Below, piece after piece: positions 18,696 to 26,320 of a stretch of DNA of 64,000 nucleotides. Position 1 is the first letter of the stretch, and each line of letters opens with the position of its first letter. The notes under the pieces are model-generated. The model was not told the origin of the DNA. It saw only the letters and a program-made list of their open reading frames with translations, and did no database searches. A program made the position numbers and the translations under genes. Source of the DNA: an uncultured Clostridia bacterium (GTDB taxonomy: Bacteria > Bacillota > Clostridia > Oscillospirales > Acutalibacteraceae); the NCBI GenBank assembly GCA_946555465.1, contig CAMNST010000008.1:31311-95310 (forward strand), read 5' to 3'.

Positions 18696-20557
18696 TGCCT
18701 CCGATGGGACCTCCGGGAAAAGGACGCAGTATTGGTTCGGTTAAACCAAAAGATGTAAAAAAGACTTTAGGCAGAATTATTGAATATATAGGCAAAAACA
18801 AAATATTTCTTTTCATTGTTTTATTAATGCTTATTCTCAGCACTCTTTGTCAGACAGGTGCCTCCTACTGGCTGAAACCTATTTTAAATGACATTGCCGA
18901 GTCAATCAAACTGAACAACTTTGAAACAGTCGGAATAAAGAAACTGATTACCAACCTTATAATTGTTTCTGCATTTTACATTGGTGCAGCACTGTTTACA
19001 TTTATTCAGTCGCGTATCATGGTAAACATTGCATACAAAACAACAAACCTTATCCGTAAAGATTTGTTCAATCATATGCAGACTCTTGAACTACGCTATT
19101 TCGACTCTAAAACCCACGGCGAAATAATGAGCCGCTTTACAAATGACGTTGATAATATTCAGAATATGCTTGAACAGACGATTGTTCAACTTATATCCTC
19201 AATCTTTTCATTTGTAAGCATTATCGTAATGATGATTGTTCTTAAATGGCAGTTATTCCTTGTGGCGTGCATTTTCCTTGTTATCATGCTGGTAAACTCG
19301 GCAAACATTGCAAAAAGAACAAAAAAATATTACAAAGCCCAGCAGTCTGCCCTTGGTGAAATGAACGGCAATATTGAAGAAACAATCGAGGGTATGAAGG
19401 TTGTAAAAGTTTTCAATCACGAAGAACGGTCCATCGCTGAATTTGACGAGTTGAATGAAAAATACCGTGATGTTGCAACAAGTGCAAATTTTTACTCAGG
19501 CATTATGGGACCATGTTCTACAGGTATTAACAATGCATCGTATTCAACAACTGCACTTGTCGGCGGAATTCTTGTTATAACCGGCGGACTTGACATAGGA
19601 ACATTTTTTACTTTTCTCAGTTATTCAAAGCAGTTTACACAGCCGATTAACCAGATTATGAATCAGATGAACAATATATTCTCTGCCCTTGCGGGTGCGG
19701 AGCGCGTATTTGAAATTATGGATATGCCGTCTGAAACAGATAACGGAACCGTTACACTTGAAGAAGTTAAAACGCCGCAGGGCAACAACTGGTTCTGGAT
19801 TGACGGTGAAAAGAGAATTCCTGTTGAAGGAAAAGTTGTTTTTGAAAATGTTGACTTCGGTTATGTACCCGAAAAACAGGTTCTTAAAGATATTAACCTT
19901 TATGCAAAACCCGGTCAGAAAATCGCCTTTGTAGGTTCAACCGGTGCAGGAAAAACAACAATAACAAATCTTATAAACCGTTTTTATGATATTCAGGATG
20001 GAACAATAACCTATGACGGAATAGACATAAAACGAATAAAGAAAGCCGACCTTCGCCATTCGCTTGCAATGGTTCTTCAGGATACGCATCTGTTCACCGG
20101 CACAATTATGGATAATATCCGCTACGGCAGACTTGATGCAACCGACGAAGAATGCATTGAAGCATCAAAACTTGCCTCGGCCCATTCGTTTATAAAACAT
20201 CTGCCTAAGGGCTACGACACGGAAATTACAGGCGACGGCGGAAATCTTTCGCAGGGTCAGCGGCAACTTCTTGCCATTGCAAGAGCGGCAGTTGCAAATC
20301 CGCCTGTTATGATTCTTGATGAAGCAACCTCTTCTATTGACACAAGAACCGAACTTCATATTGAACACGGTATGGACCGCCTTATGATTGGCAGAACCGT
20401 ATTTGTTATTGCCCACAGGCTCTCAACCGTCAGAAATTCAAACGCAATTATGGTTCTTGAAAACGGAGAAATAATTGAACGCGGTGACCATGATGCACTG
20501 CTTGAACAAAAGGGCAGATATTTTGAACTTTATACCGGCAAAGCAAAACTCGGATAA
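18695..20557 (+). CDS. Heterodimeric ABC exporter, catalytic-site subunit
   Basis: 620 residues: a Pro/Gly/Lys-rich start, six membrane helices (about 30-340) and an ATPase domain. Walker A GSTGAGKTT lies near 413, signature LSQGQRQL near 517 (second Gly replaced by Gln), Walker B MILDEATSSID near 539 with the catalytic Glu, and the switch His in IAHRLST near 571. The deviations complement those of the partner. This subunit's Walker B pairs with the partner's normal LSGGQ, while its altered LSQGQ pairs with the partner's DD Walker B. So one site should hydrolyse ATP and one should be degenerate. Substrates are probably drugs, lipids or peptides. Confidence 0.9.
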   Translation: MPPMGPPGKGRSIGSVKPKDVKKTLGRIIEYIGKNKIFLFIVLLMLILSTLCQTGASYWLKPILNDIAESIKLNNFETVGIKKLITNLIIVSAFYIGAALFTFIQSRIMVNIAYKTTNLIRKDLFNHMQTLELRYFDSKTHGEIMSRFTNDVDNIQNMLEQTIVQLISSIFSFVSIIVMMIVLKWQLFLVACIFLVIMLVNSANIAKRTKKYYKAQQSALGEMNGNIEETIEGMKVVKVFNHEERSIAEFDELNEKYRDVATSANFYSGIMGPCSTGINNASYSTTALVGGILVITGGLDIGTFFTFLSYSKQFTQPINQIMNQMNNIFSALAGAERVFEIMDMPSETDNGTVTLEEVKTPQGNNWFWIDGEKRIPVEGKVVFENVDFGYVPEKQVLKDINLYAKPGQKIAFVGSTGAGKTTITNLINRFYDIQDGTITYDGIDIKRIKKADLRHSLAMVLQDTHLFTGTIMDNIRYGRLDATDEECIEASKLASAHSFIKHLPKGYDTEITGDGGNLSQGQRQLLAIARAAVANPPVMILDEATSSIDTRTELHIEHGMDRLMIGRTVFVIAHRLSTVRNSNAIMVLENGEIIERGDHDALLEQKGRYFELYTGKAKLG

Positions 20558-20670
20558 AAAATTTGTCACTTTATTTTGTGTATCCTTTAATTTTTTACAG
20601 CCTTTTACTCAACAAATTGTGTTGTAAAAAATTTCAAAACACTATAATATAAAATAAATTAAAAAAATTC

Positions 20671-20699
20671 TTTACATTTTATTTATACGGTGTTATAAT
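20671..20699 (+). promoter_or_regulatory. Promoter of the SPSTG surface protein gene
   Basis: TTTACA (20671-20676), 17 bases, TATAAT (20694-20699), 41 bases before the start codon. Confidence 0.7.
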
Positions 20700-20740
20700 T
20701 TAAGCAAGTAGTTATAGTAAAAATATTGAGGTGTTTTATT

Positions 20741-21286
20741 ATGAAAAAGATTATGTCAATTATTCTTGCAGCAATAATGACAGTTTCTGTTTTTGCAATA
20801 TCAACAGTTTCTGCATTTGCAGCAGATGTAAACAGTCCTACTGCTTCAACAGCAACTGATATTAAGCCAACTCTTCAGGTTAACGGTATAACAACAACAA
20901 CTGATATTAAATATACCGAAACTGCAAAAAATCCTATCACAATTAACTTTGTTTACACAGGCGAAGGAAAAGTTACAGGTTGGGAACACAACCTTAAAGT
21001 TTTAGGTCTTGTTGACGGCGTTGACTATATTGCAACCCAGAACGCAGACGGTTCATTAACCATTCAGTTTATTACAAAAGCCGCTGTTGATCGTTGGGAA
21101 AACGGTGAAGTAACCGTTAATGCTCTTGTTGACTTTGATGGCAAAACAAACACAACTGCAAAACCTAACTCATCAAACAAGTCACCAAGCACAGGCGTTT
21201 CAACATCTGTAATTGCTGGCAGCGTTGCTTTGGCAGGTGCAGGTATCGCAGTTCTTTCAGCAACAAAAAAGAGAGACGCTGAATAA
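20741..21286 (+). CDS. Small secreted protein with SPSTG sorting signal
   Basis: 181 residues from ATG 20741 (GAGGTG eight bases upstream). There is a signal peptide, MKKIMSIILAAIMTVSVFAI, with an AFA-A cleavage site. The middle, about 30-140, is a single beta-rich domain I do not recognise (NGITTTTDIKYTET, ITINFVYTGEGKV). A Ser/Asn/Lys linker leads to SPSTG at 148-152, a hydrophobic stretch and a KKR tail. This is a complete wall-sorting signal of the (S/P)PxTG type. The gene for a class B sortase follows 87 bases downstream, making this protein a likely substrate. Ligand and role are unknown. Confidence 0.75.
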   Translation: MKKIMSIILAAIMTVSVFAISTVSAFAADVNSPTASTATDIKPTLQVNGITTTTDIKYTETAKNPITINFVYTGEGKVTGWEHNLKVLGLVDGVDYIATQNADGSLTIQFITKAAVDRWENGEVTVNALVDFDGKTNTTAKPNSSNKSPSTGVSTSVIAGSVALAGAGIAVLSATKKRDAE

Positions 21287-21302
21287 TATTTATAAATAAA
21301 TT

Positions 21303-21340
21303 AAAAAACCTGTTTTCCTTAATCGGTAAACAGGTTTTTT
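21303..21340 (+). terminator. Terminator between the surface protein and sortase genes
   Basis: AAAACCTGTTT pairs with AAACAGGTTTT and runs into a T-tract. Sortase expression must therefore come from read-through or its own promoter. Confidence 0.85.
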
Positions 21341-21373
21341 TAGTGTATAATTACTACTAAAAGGGTGTTTTCA

Positions 21374-22201
21374 ATGGCAAAAGATAATACTGATATTGAA
21401 AATGATTTTTCAGAGTCAAATGAAAAAAAAGAGAATAAAAACCGTATTCCAAAACTTATTCTTTTATTTATCGTTGTTTTTGTAGTTATTTTTTGCGGAA
21501 TTTATTTTGGATTTCAGATTTATAACCAATATCTGACAGACAGGGAACCAACCACTGTTTCAACCACCGCACCAACCACAGCCCCAAAAGAAGAACCTAA
21601 AGTTGAAAATCCGATTGATTTTAAAACGCTTCAGGAGCAAAACAGCGATATTTACGCATGGATAAAAATTGACGATACCACTGTTGATTACCCCATTGTT
21701 CAGAGTTCGGTTGACGATAACTTTTATCTTAAACACCGTTCTGAAGACAAAGCGTGGTCTGCAAGCGGTGCAATTTATACAGAATCGGTAAACAAGAAAA
21801 ATTTCAGCGATTCATTTACACTGATTTACGGTCACAACGGTTACGGTGACAATATGTTTACTGCCCTGCATAAATTCAATAAAGAAGAATTTTTTAATTC
21901 ACACCCATATTTTTATATCTATACTCCTGAAAGAAAACTTACGTATCAGGTCATTTCGGCATTCAAATATGACGACCGTCATATTATGAATTCGTTTAAC
22001 TTTGCCGATACAAAAGAGGTAACAGAATTTCAGGAATTTTTGCAAAATCCCGAATCGGCATTAAAAAATGTAAGAACGGATTTAGACATTAATATTGACA
22101 GTTCGAGCAAAATTGTTATACTATCAACATGTATAACCAATCAGAAAACGAATAGATATCTTGTTTGCGGAGTTTTAGTAAAAGATGAAAAAACCTATTG
22201 A
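21374..22201 (+). CDS. srtB: Class B sortase
   Basis: 275 residues: a charged cytoplasmic N-terminus, a membrane helix (about 27-50), a Thr/Pro-rich linker and the catalytic domain. The triad is visible as His154 in LIYGHNG, Cys253 in VILSTC and Arg261 in TNRYLV. The class B start motif DIYAWIKIDDTTVDYPIVQ and the YLKH segment precede it. Clostridioides difficile SrtB is known to cleave (S/P)PxTG, the motif carried by two proteins in this window. ATG 21374 has AAGGG upstream; a GTG at 21365 is less likely. It overlaps the LCP gene by 17 bases. Confidence 0.88.
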   Translation: MAKDNTDIENDFSESNEKKENKNRIPKLILLFIVVFVVIFCGIYFGFQIYNQYLTDREPTTVSTTAPTTAPKEEPKVENPIDFKTLQEQNSDIYAWIKIDDTTVDYPIVQSSVDDNFYLKHRSEDKAWSASGAIYTESVNKKNFSDSFTLIYGHNGYGDNMFTALHKFNKEEFFNSHPYFYIYTPERKLTYQVISAFKYDDRHIMNSFNFADTKEVTEFQEFLQNPESALKNVRTDLDINIDSSSKIVILSTCITNQKTNRYLVCGVLVKDEKTY

Positions 22202-23492
22202 TCCAAATTTACAGGGCTTTGATGAAAACAATCTGCCCATTGATATTGAAAAACCACAGGAATTTACCATAAACGGCGAAAAACCGGAAAAGGATATTTT
22301 TTCTTCCGGTTTTAACCCGTTATCAAATCATTCCGACAGCGGTGACGGCGACAAACTCAATCTGAATGTTGAAAGTCGCGAACACAGACATCATCATTCA
22401 CATTCTTCGGGAAGTTCACATCACTCTTCGTCCGAGTCGCATCATCACACACACCACCATTCTTCAAAAAGCAAAAAATCAAAAATGCCTGTGGCAGCAA
22501 AAATTGCCATTTCCATTCTTGTGATATTGCTTTTGCTGATTTTTGCTGTTGTGGGAACAGTTCTTTATCTTGAAAGCCGGGGTAAAGACGATTTAAAAAA
22601 TGTTAAAACCGAAACCGATTATCAGGAAGTTATTGAATACAACGGTCATAAATATATTTATAATAACGACATTGTATCTGTTGCATTTATCGGCGTTGAT
22701 AAAAGAGATCTTGGTCTTGATAACGGAAAAATCGGTACGGCAGGACAAGCCGACGCAAATATTGTTCTCACCGTTGATACCTCAACAGGCAAAGCAACCG
22801 CCATTGCCGTTCCGCGTGATACAATGGTTGATGTTGACCTTTATTCCGAAAGCGGATTATTTCTCAGAAGCGAAGAAATGCAGTTGTGTCTCAGTTATGC
22901 CTACGGCAACGGAACAGATACTTCGGCTGCAAACGTTACAACTTCCATAAGCCGTATTCTCTATAACGTTCCGATCAGCAAATATTTTGCGCTTGACCTT
23001 GACGGAATTGCGCCTATCAATGATGCCATCGGCGGAGTAACCGTTACATCGCTTTATGACTTAAAGAAATATGGAATTTCAAAAGGTGACGAGGTTCACC
23101 TTCATGGCGATTTAACCGAAGCATATGTCAGAACAAGAGATATGGACGATGTTAACGCCTCTCTTAACAGAACAGCAAGACAAATGCAGTACATTAAGGC
23201 ATTTGCCGGCCAGTTAGTGCCTGCTGTTATAAATGATTTCAGCGTTGTAAGCAGTTTATATAACACCGCTTCCGAATACAGTTCAACAGATATTTCGCTT
23301 TCAAACGTTACTTATCTTGCATCACTTCTGCTTTCAAAAGGTGTAACCGATTTTGATACAATTACACTTGAAGGTGAAATGAAACCGAGTGACAGAATAG
23401 ATTATGCTGACGTAGTTTATGCAGAATTCTATCCCGACGAGGAAGCACTTATGGAAACTGTGTTAAGCGTATTTTACAAACAAGCAGATTAA
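22185..23492 (+). CDS. LytR-CpsA-Psr (LCP) family wall glycopolymer ligase with His-rich cytoplasmic tail
   Basis: 435 residues. The N-terminal cytoplasmic part (about 1-100) includes a His/Ser-rich patch near 66-95 with 13 His in 29 residues, then KSKKSK and a membrane helix (about 102-125). The LCP domain has VAFIGVDKRD near 161, ADANIVLTVD, AIAVPRDTMVDV near 205, the substrate Asp/Arg loop VRTRDMDDVNASLNRTARQ near 310 and a C-terminal extension. LCP enzymes transfer teichoic acids or capsule to peptidoglycan. It is translated from within the end of srtB, so wall-protein anchoring and polymer attachment are co-expressed. Confidence 0.88.
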   Translation: MKKPIDPNLQGFDENNLPIDIEKPQEFTINGEKPEKDIFSSGFNPLSNHSDSGDGDKLNLNVESREHRHHHSHSSGSSHHSSSESHHHTHHHSSKSKKSKMPVAAKIAISILVILLLLIFAVVGTVLYLESRGKDDLKNVKTETDYQEVIEYNGHKYIYNNDIVSVAFIGVDKRDLGLDNGKIGTAGQADANIVLTVDTSTGKATAIAVPRDTMVDVDLYSESGLFLRSEEMQLCLSYAYGNGTDTSAANVTTSISRILYNVPISKYFALDLDGIAPINDAIGGVTVTSLYDLKKYGISKGDEVHLHGDLTEAYVRTRDMDDVNASLNRTARQMQYIKAFAGQLVPAVINDFSVVSSLYNTASEYSSTDISLSNVTYLASLLLSKGVTDFDTITLEGEMKPSDRIDYADVVYAEFYPDEEALMETVLSVFYKQAD

Positions 23493-23514
23493 TTTTATAT
23501 AAAGGAGAATACCT

Positions 23515-24363
23515 ATGAACGCTCAAACAAAAAAAATGCTTTCATCTTATGCTGCAAAAATCAGAATGGGCATAATTGAAAGCACTTACGGTGCAAAAGC
23601 AGGCCATCCGGGCGGAAGCCTTTCATCTGCCGACTTTTTTGCATATCTTTATTTTAATGAAATGAGAGTTGACCCAAAAAATCCTAAAGACGAAAACCGC
23701 GACAGATTTGTTCTTTCAAAAGGTCACTGCGCACCCGGTCTTTACAGTGCGCTTGCACACAAAGGATTTTTCCCTGTTGAAGATTTGCCGACACTTCGTC
23801 ACATTGACTCCTATCTTCAGGGTCATCCGAATATGAATACAGTTCCCGGCATTGATATGTCTACCGGCTCATTAGGTCAGGGAATCAGTGCTGCTGCCGG
23901 AATGGCAAAGGCCGCAAAATATATTCATAAAGACGATATCAACATTTACACCCTTCTTGGTGACGGTGAAATTGAAGAAGGTCAGGTATGGGAGGCAATG
24001 ATGTTTGCCGCTCAGTACAATCTTGACAACTTCTGCGTATTTATCGACTGCAACGGTCTTCAGATTGACGGAAGTTGCGATGAAGTTATGAGTGCAGAAC
24101 CTATCGACGAAAAACTCAAAGCATTCGGTTTTGAGGTTATGACCATCAACGGCAACGATTTTGACGACCTTGAAAAAGCCTTTGACGCATTTCATAACAC
24201 AAACGGAAAGCCTTTCGGCGTAATTATGAAAACCGTAAAAGGCAAAGGCGTTTCATTTATGGAAAATGAAGTGGGCTGGCACGGAAAAGCACCTAATGAA
24301 GAAGAATACAACATTGCAATGGCTGAACTCAGAGCAGCACTTGCAGAAATTGAGGAGGCGTAA
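23515..24363 (+). CDS. Transketolase, N-terminal (TPP-binding) subunit
   Basis: 282 residues: HPGGSLSSADF near 31 and LSKGHCAPGLY near 68, then STGSLGQGISAAAGMAKAAK and GDGEIEEGQVWEAMMFAAQY near 147, the TPP-binding GDG...N motif. C2 ketol transfer in the pentose phosphate pathway needs this chain plus the next one. Split transketolases are common in Clostridia. An AAAGGAG site precedes the ATG; the gene is 22 bases after the LCP gene. Confidence 0.92.
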   Translation: MNAQTKKMLSSYAAKIRMGIIESTYGAKAGHPGGSLSSADFFAYLYFNEMRVDPKNPKDENRDRFVLSKGHCAPGLYSALAHKGFFPVEDLPTLRHIDSYLQGHPNMNTVPGIDMSTGSLGQGISAAAGMAKAAKYIHKDDINIYTLLGDGEIEEGQVWEAMMFAAQYNLDNFCVFIDCNGLQIDGSCDEVMSAEPIDEKLKAFGFEVMTINGNDFDDLEKAFDAFHNTNGKPFGVIMKTVKGKGVSFMENEVGWHGKAPNEEEYNIAMAELRAALAEIEEA

Positions 24364-24365
24364 TT

Positions 24366-25307
24366 ATGGCTGATGTTAAAAAAATTGCCACCCGTGACAG
24401 TTACGGTAATGCATTAAAAGAACTTGCAAACGAAGGCGCAGAGAAACTTGTTGTTCTTGATGCCGACCTTTCTGCAGCAACAAAAACAGGCATATTCAAA
24501 AAAGATTTTCCCGACCGCCATATCAACTGCGGAATTGCAGAAGCAAATATGATTTGCGTTGCTGCAGGCATGAGCACAATGGGTCTTGTTCCTTTCGCAT
24601 CAAGTTTTGCCATGTTTGCCGCCGGCAGAGCATTTGAACAGGTCAGAAATACAATCGGTTATCCGCACCTTAATGTAAAAATCGGCGCAACACACGCCGG
24701 CATTTCTGTTGGTGAAGACGGCGCATCACACCAGTGCTGCGAAGACTTTGCTCTTATGAGAGCCATTCCCGGTATGGTTGTTATCTGCCCTGCCGATGAT
24801 GTTGAGGCAAAACAGGCAGTTAAAGCGGCTTATAACTACGAGGGCCCTGTTTATCTGAGATTCGGCAGACTTGCCGTTCCTGTTTTCCACGATGAAAACT
24901 ATAAATTTGAAATCGGCAAAGGTGAAGTTATCAGCGAGGGCAGCGACGTAACAATTATCGCCAACGGGCTTATGGTTGCCGAGGCAATCGAAGCAGGCAA
25001 AATGCTTGCTGAAAAAGGCATCAGCGCAGAAATCATTAACATTGCCACAATTAAACCGCTTGATGAAGAACTTGTTATTGCATCTGCCAAAAAAACAGGC
25101 AAGGTTATCACTGTTGAAGAGCATAACATTATCGGCGGTCTGGGCGAGGCAGTATGTTCTGTTCTCAGCGAAAAATGCCCGACACCTGTTAAAAGAATCG
25201 GCGTAAATGATGAATTCGGCCACAGCGGCCCTGCACTTGACCTTCTTAAACAATTTGGTCTTTGTGCAGACAATATTGCAAAAACTGCAGAAGAATTTGT
25301 AAAATAA
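24366..25307 (+). CDS. Transketolase, C-terminal (pyrimidine-binding) subunit
   Basis: 313 residues: an ATRDSYGNAL start, NCGIAEANMICVAAGMS near 51 (catalytic Glu), ATHAGISVGEDGASHQ near 103 and the transketolase C-terminal domain, with TVEEHNIIGGLG near 251. It begins two bases after the N-terminal subunit stop, so the chains are co-translated in equal amounts. A terminator follows. Confidence 0.93.
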   Translation: MADVKKIATRDSYGNALKELANEGAEKLVVLDADLSAATKTGIFKKDFPDRHINCGIAEANMICVAAGMSTMGLVPFASSFAMFAAGRAFEQVRNTIGYPHLNVKIGATHAGISVGEDGASHQCCEDFALMRAIPGMVVICPADDVEAKQAVKAAYNYEGPVYLRFGRLAVPVFHDENYKFEIGKGEVISEGSDVTIIANGLMVAEAIEAGKMLAEKGISAEIINIATIKPLDEELVIASAKKTGKVITVEEHNIIGGLGEAVCSVLSEKCPTPVKRIGVNDEFGHSGPALDLLKQFGLCADNIAKTAEEFVK

Positions 25308-25329
25308 AAAACAAAATATATAAACGAAA

Positions 25330-25363
25330 AACAACCTCCGAGTTTAAAACTGCGGGGGTTGTT
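25330..25363 (+). terminator. Terminator after the transketolase genes
   Basis: AACAACCTCCG pairs with CGGGGGTTGTT (one wobble). The T-run is short (GTTTCTCT), so strength is moderate. Confidence 0.7.
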
Positions 25364-25397
25364 TCTCTGATAAGATGAAAGATTTGTATAACAAAGA

Positions 25398-25500
25398 TTG
25401 TACGGTGCGTCGTACAACATAATTATATTATCACATTATGTGATAAATGTCAATATCTCTGGGCGTGATAATTTACAATTATTTTGAAAAAATAATTGTA
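25398..25500 (+). promoter_or_regulatory. Three successive palindromes upstream of a small XRE regulator
   Basis: TTGTACG/CGTACAA at 25398-25417 (6-base spacer), TTATCACAT-T-ATGTGATAA at 25428-25446 (perfect, 9-bp arms), and TACAATTATTTT with its exact complement at 25474-25500 around GAA. The last directly abuts the GGAGG ribosome site. The first two probably flank or overlap the promoter. None has a T-tract, so operators are more likely than terminators. Confidence 0.6.
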
Positions 25501-25511
25501 GGAGGATATTT

Positions 25512-25706
25512 ATGCGCTTAAGAGAACTGAGAGAAGACAGCGATATCGAACAAAAAGAACTTGCTGCCCTGCTCAATGTAAGACAAAACACGTATTCACA
25601 ATACGAAACAGGCAAAAGACTGATTTCTGTTTATGCACTGTGGAAACTGGCAGATTATTATAACACCAGCATTGATTATATTGTTGGCAGAACTGATGAA
25701 AGATAA
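25512..25706 (+). CDS. Small XRE/Cro-CI-type DNA-binding protein
   Basis: 64 residues, nearly all one lambda-repressor-like helix-turn-helix: LRELREDSDIEQKELAALL, NVRQNTYSQYETGKR (recognition helix) and YALWKLADYYNTSIDYIVGRTDE. It lacks an oligomerisation or ligand domain. The GGAGG ribosome site is six bases from the ATG. The stacked palindromes upstream suggest autoregulation. The neighbouring unknown gene and RNA on the other strand may be functionally linked, but this is not shown. Confidence 0.85.
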   Translation: MRLRELREDSDIEQKELAALLNVRQNTYSQYETGKRLISVYALWKLADYYNTSIDYIVGRTDER

Positions 25707-25734
25707 AACCGTGTTTTGGTAATCAAATGAATTG

Positions 25735-25770
25735 CCCGTCCGTGATACTAAAAAAGTACCGGGCGGGTTT
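25735..25770 (+). terminator. Terminator after the small XRE gene
   Basis: CCCGTCCG pairs with CGGGCGGG (one wobble) across a 17-base loop, followed by TTTATT. Confidence 0.65.
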
Positions 25771-25772
25771 AT

Positions 25773-26060
25773 TCATTGCCTGTTTTTCAGCATATGCTGC
25801 ATATGCTGATAGCATTTATCTGAAAATGCGGTCAGTTCTTCAGTATAATTCAATGCATCTCCGATTGCCATGCAGAGCAGATCGTAATTCTTGTTGTTAT
25901 ACGCCTCCAGTTCAACACAGCACCCCTGCAGAACATTCAGCAGTTCTATTTTGTTGGAGAGAATCTCCAGTCTGTCATTCAGTTGATTATGCATTTTGAA
26001 AAATTCATGCAAATCCTTACCCTCAATGTCATACGAATACGTTTTTTCAGTCATTTTCAT
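25773..26060 (-). CDS. Unknown small helical protein behind a structured leader
   Basis: 95 residues from ATG 26060, preceded by an AGGAGGG site; the longer frame to 26135 starts inside the upstream terminator and has no ribosome site. The protein is acidic, without membrane segments or signal peptide. It is largely predicted helical (LHEFFKMHNQLNDRLEILSNKIELLNVL is heptad-like, though written in parts: hydrophobics about every 3-4 residues at 20-45). Two Cys sit together at 52-53. I do not recognise a family. A terminator-bearing RNA lies directly upstream, so expression may depend on attenuation or read-through. Confidence 0.6.
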   Translation of the reverse strand: MKMTEKTYSYDIEGKDLHEFFKMHNQLNDRLEILSNKIELLNVLQGCCVELEAYNNKNYDLLCMAIGDALNYTEELTAFSDKCYQHMQHMLKNRQ

Positions 26061-26073
26061 AACCCTCCTGAAA

Positions 26074-26247
26074 ATAAAAAATGCGCAGCCGAAGCCGCGC
26101 ATAAAAAACGCATGGCTCCAACTGTCGCCAAACAATTTACATTACCAGCCCTAAGGATAGTATGATGAAATGAGCATGCGTTTTTATCAGAAGATAAAAA
26201 AACATACTTATCCTATATAGGGCATATTAAAATGTAAATCATTTGGC
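26074..26247 (-). ncRNA. Candidate structured small RNA or riboswitch-like leader
   Basis: On the minus strand a promoter ends seven bases before 26247, where a long hairpin begins. Arms 26203-26247 and 26124-26164 pair as GCCAAA/TTTGGC, UG/UG wobbles, ATTTACATT/AATGTAAAT, GCCCT/AGGGC, AGGATA/TATCCT and GTATG/CATAC, with small internal loops. The wobble pairs work only in minus-strand RNA. A local hairpin sits in the apical loop (26181-26200). The apical segment 26172-26188 can also pair with 26101-26118, giving a pseudoknot or switch. A UUCG-loop terminator (26081-26102) plus T-tract closes the transcript at about 174 bases. The class is not recognised; a 6S-like RNA is possible. Confidence 0.6.
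26081..26102 (-). terminator. UUCG-tetraloop intrinsic terminator of the structured RNA
   Basis: ATGCGCGGC pairs with GCTGCGCAT (one wobble) around TTCG on the minus strand, followed by TTTTTTATTTT at 26071-26080. It ends ten or so bases before the ribosome site of the 95-residue protein. Confidence 0.88.
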
Positions 26248-26253
26248 AGGATT

Positions 26254-26283
26254 ATTATATCACAAATTAACTATATTAGTCAA
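26254..26283 (-). promoter_or_regulatory. Promoter of the structured RNA
   Basis: Minus strand TTGACT (26278-26283), 18 bases, TATAAT (26254-26259). Predicted start at about 26247, exactly at the base of the long hairpin. Confidence 0.7.
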
Positions 26284-26284
26284 C

Positions 26285-26318
26285 AAAAAAACCTTCCGTT
26301 AAATCGGAAGGCTTTTTT
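26285..26318. terminator. Terminator of the alcohol dehydrogenase gene (bidirectional form)
   Basis: CCTTCCG pairs with CGGAAGG around TTAAAT and is flanked by an A-run and a T-run, so it can act on either strand. On the minus strand it closes the alcohol dehydrogenase gene just before the RNA promoter. Confidence 0.85.
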
Positions 26319-26320
26319 GT

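Noticed and set aside
24726..25420. Overlapping antisense ORFs of 170-200 residues within transketolase
   Set aside because: They oppose a well-conserved gene in full and lack ribosome sites; they result from codon bias.
25790..25815. Tandem CATATGCTG-type palindromic repeat
   Set aside because: It encodes a Gln-His-Met pair twice inside the 95-residue protein and is explained by codon repetition.
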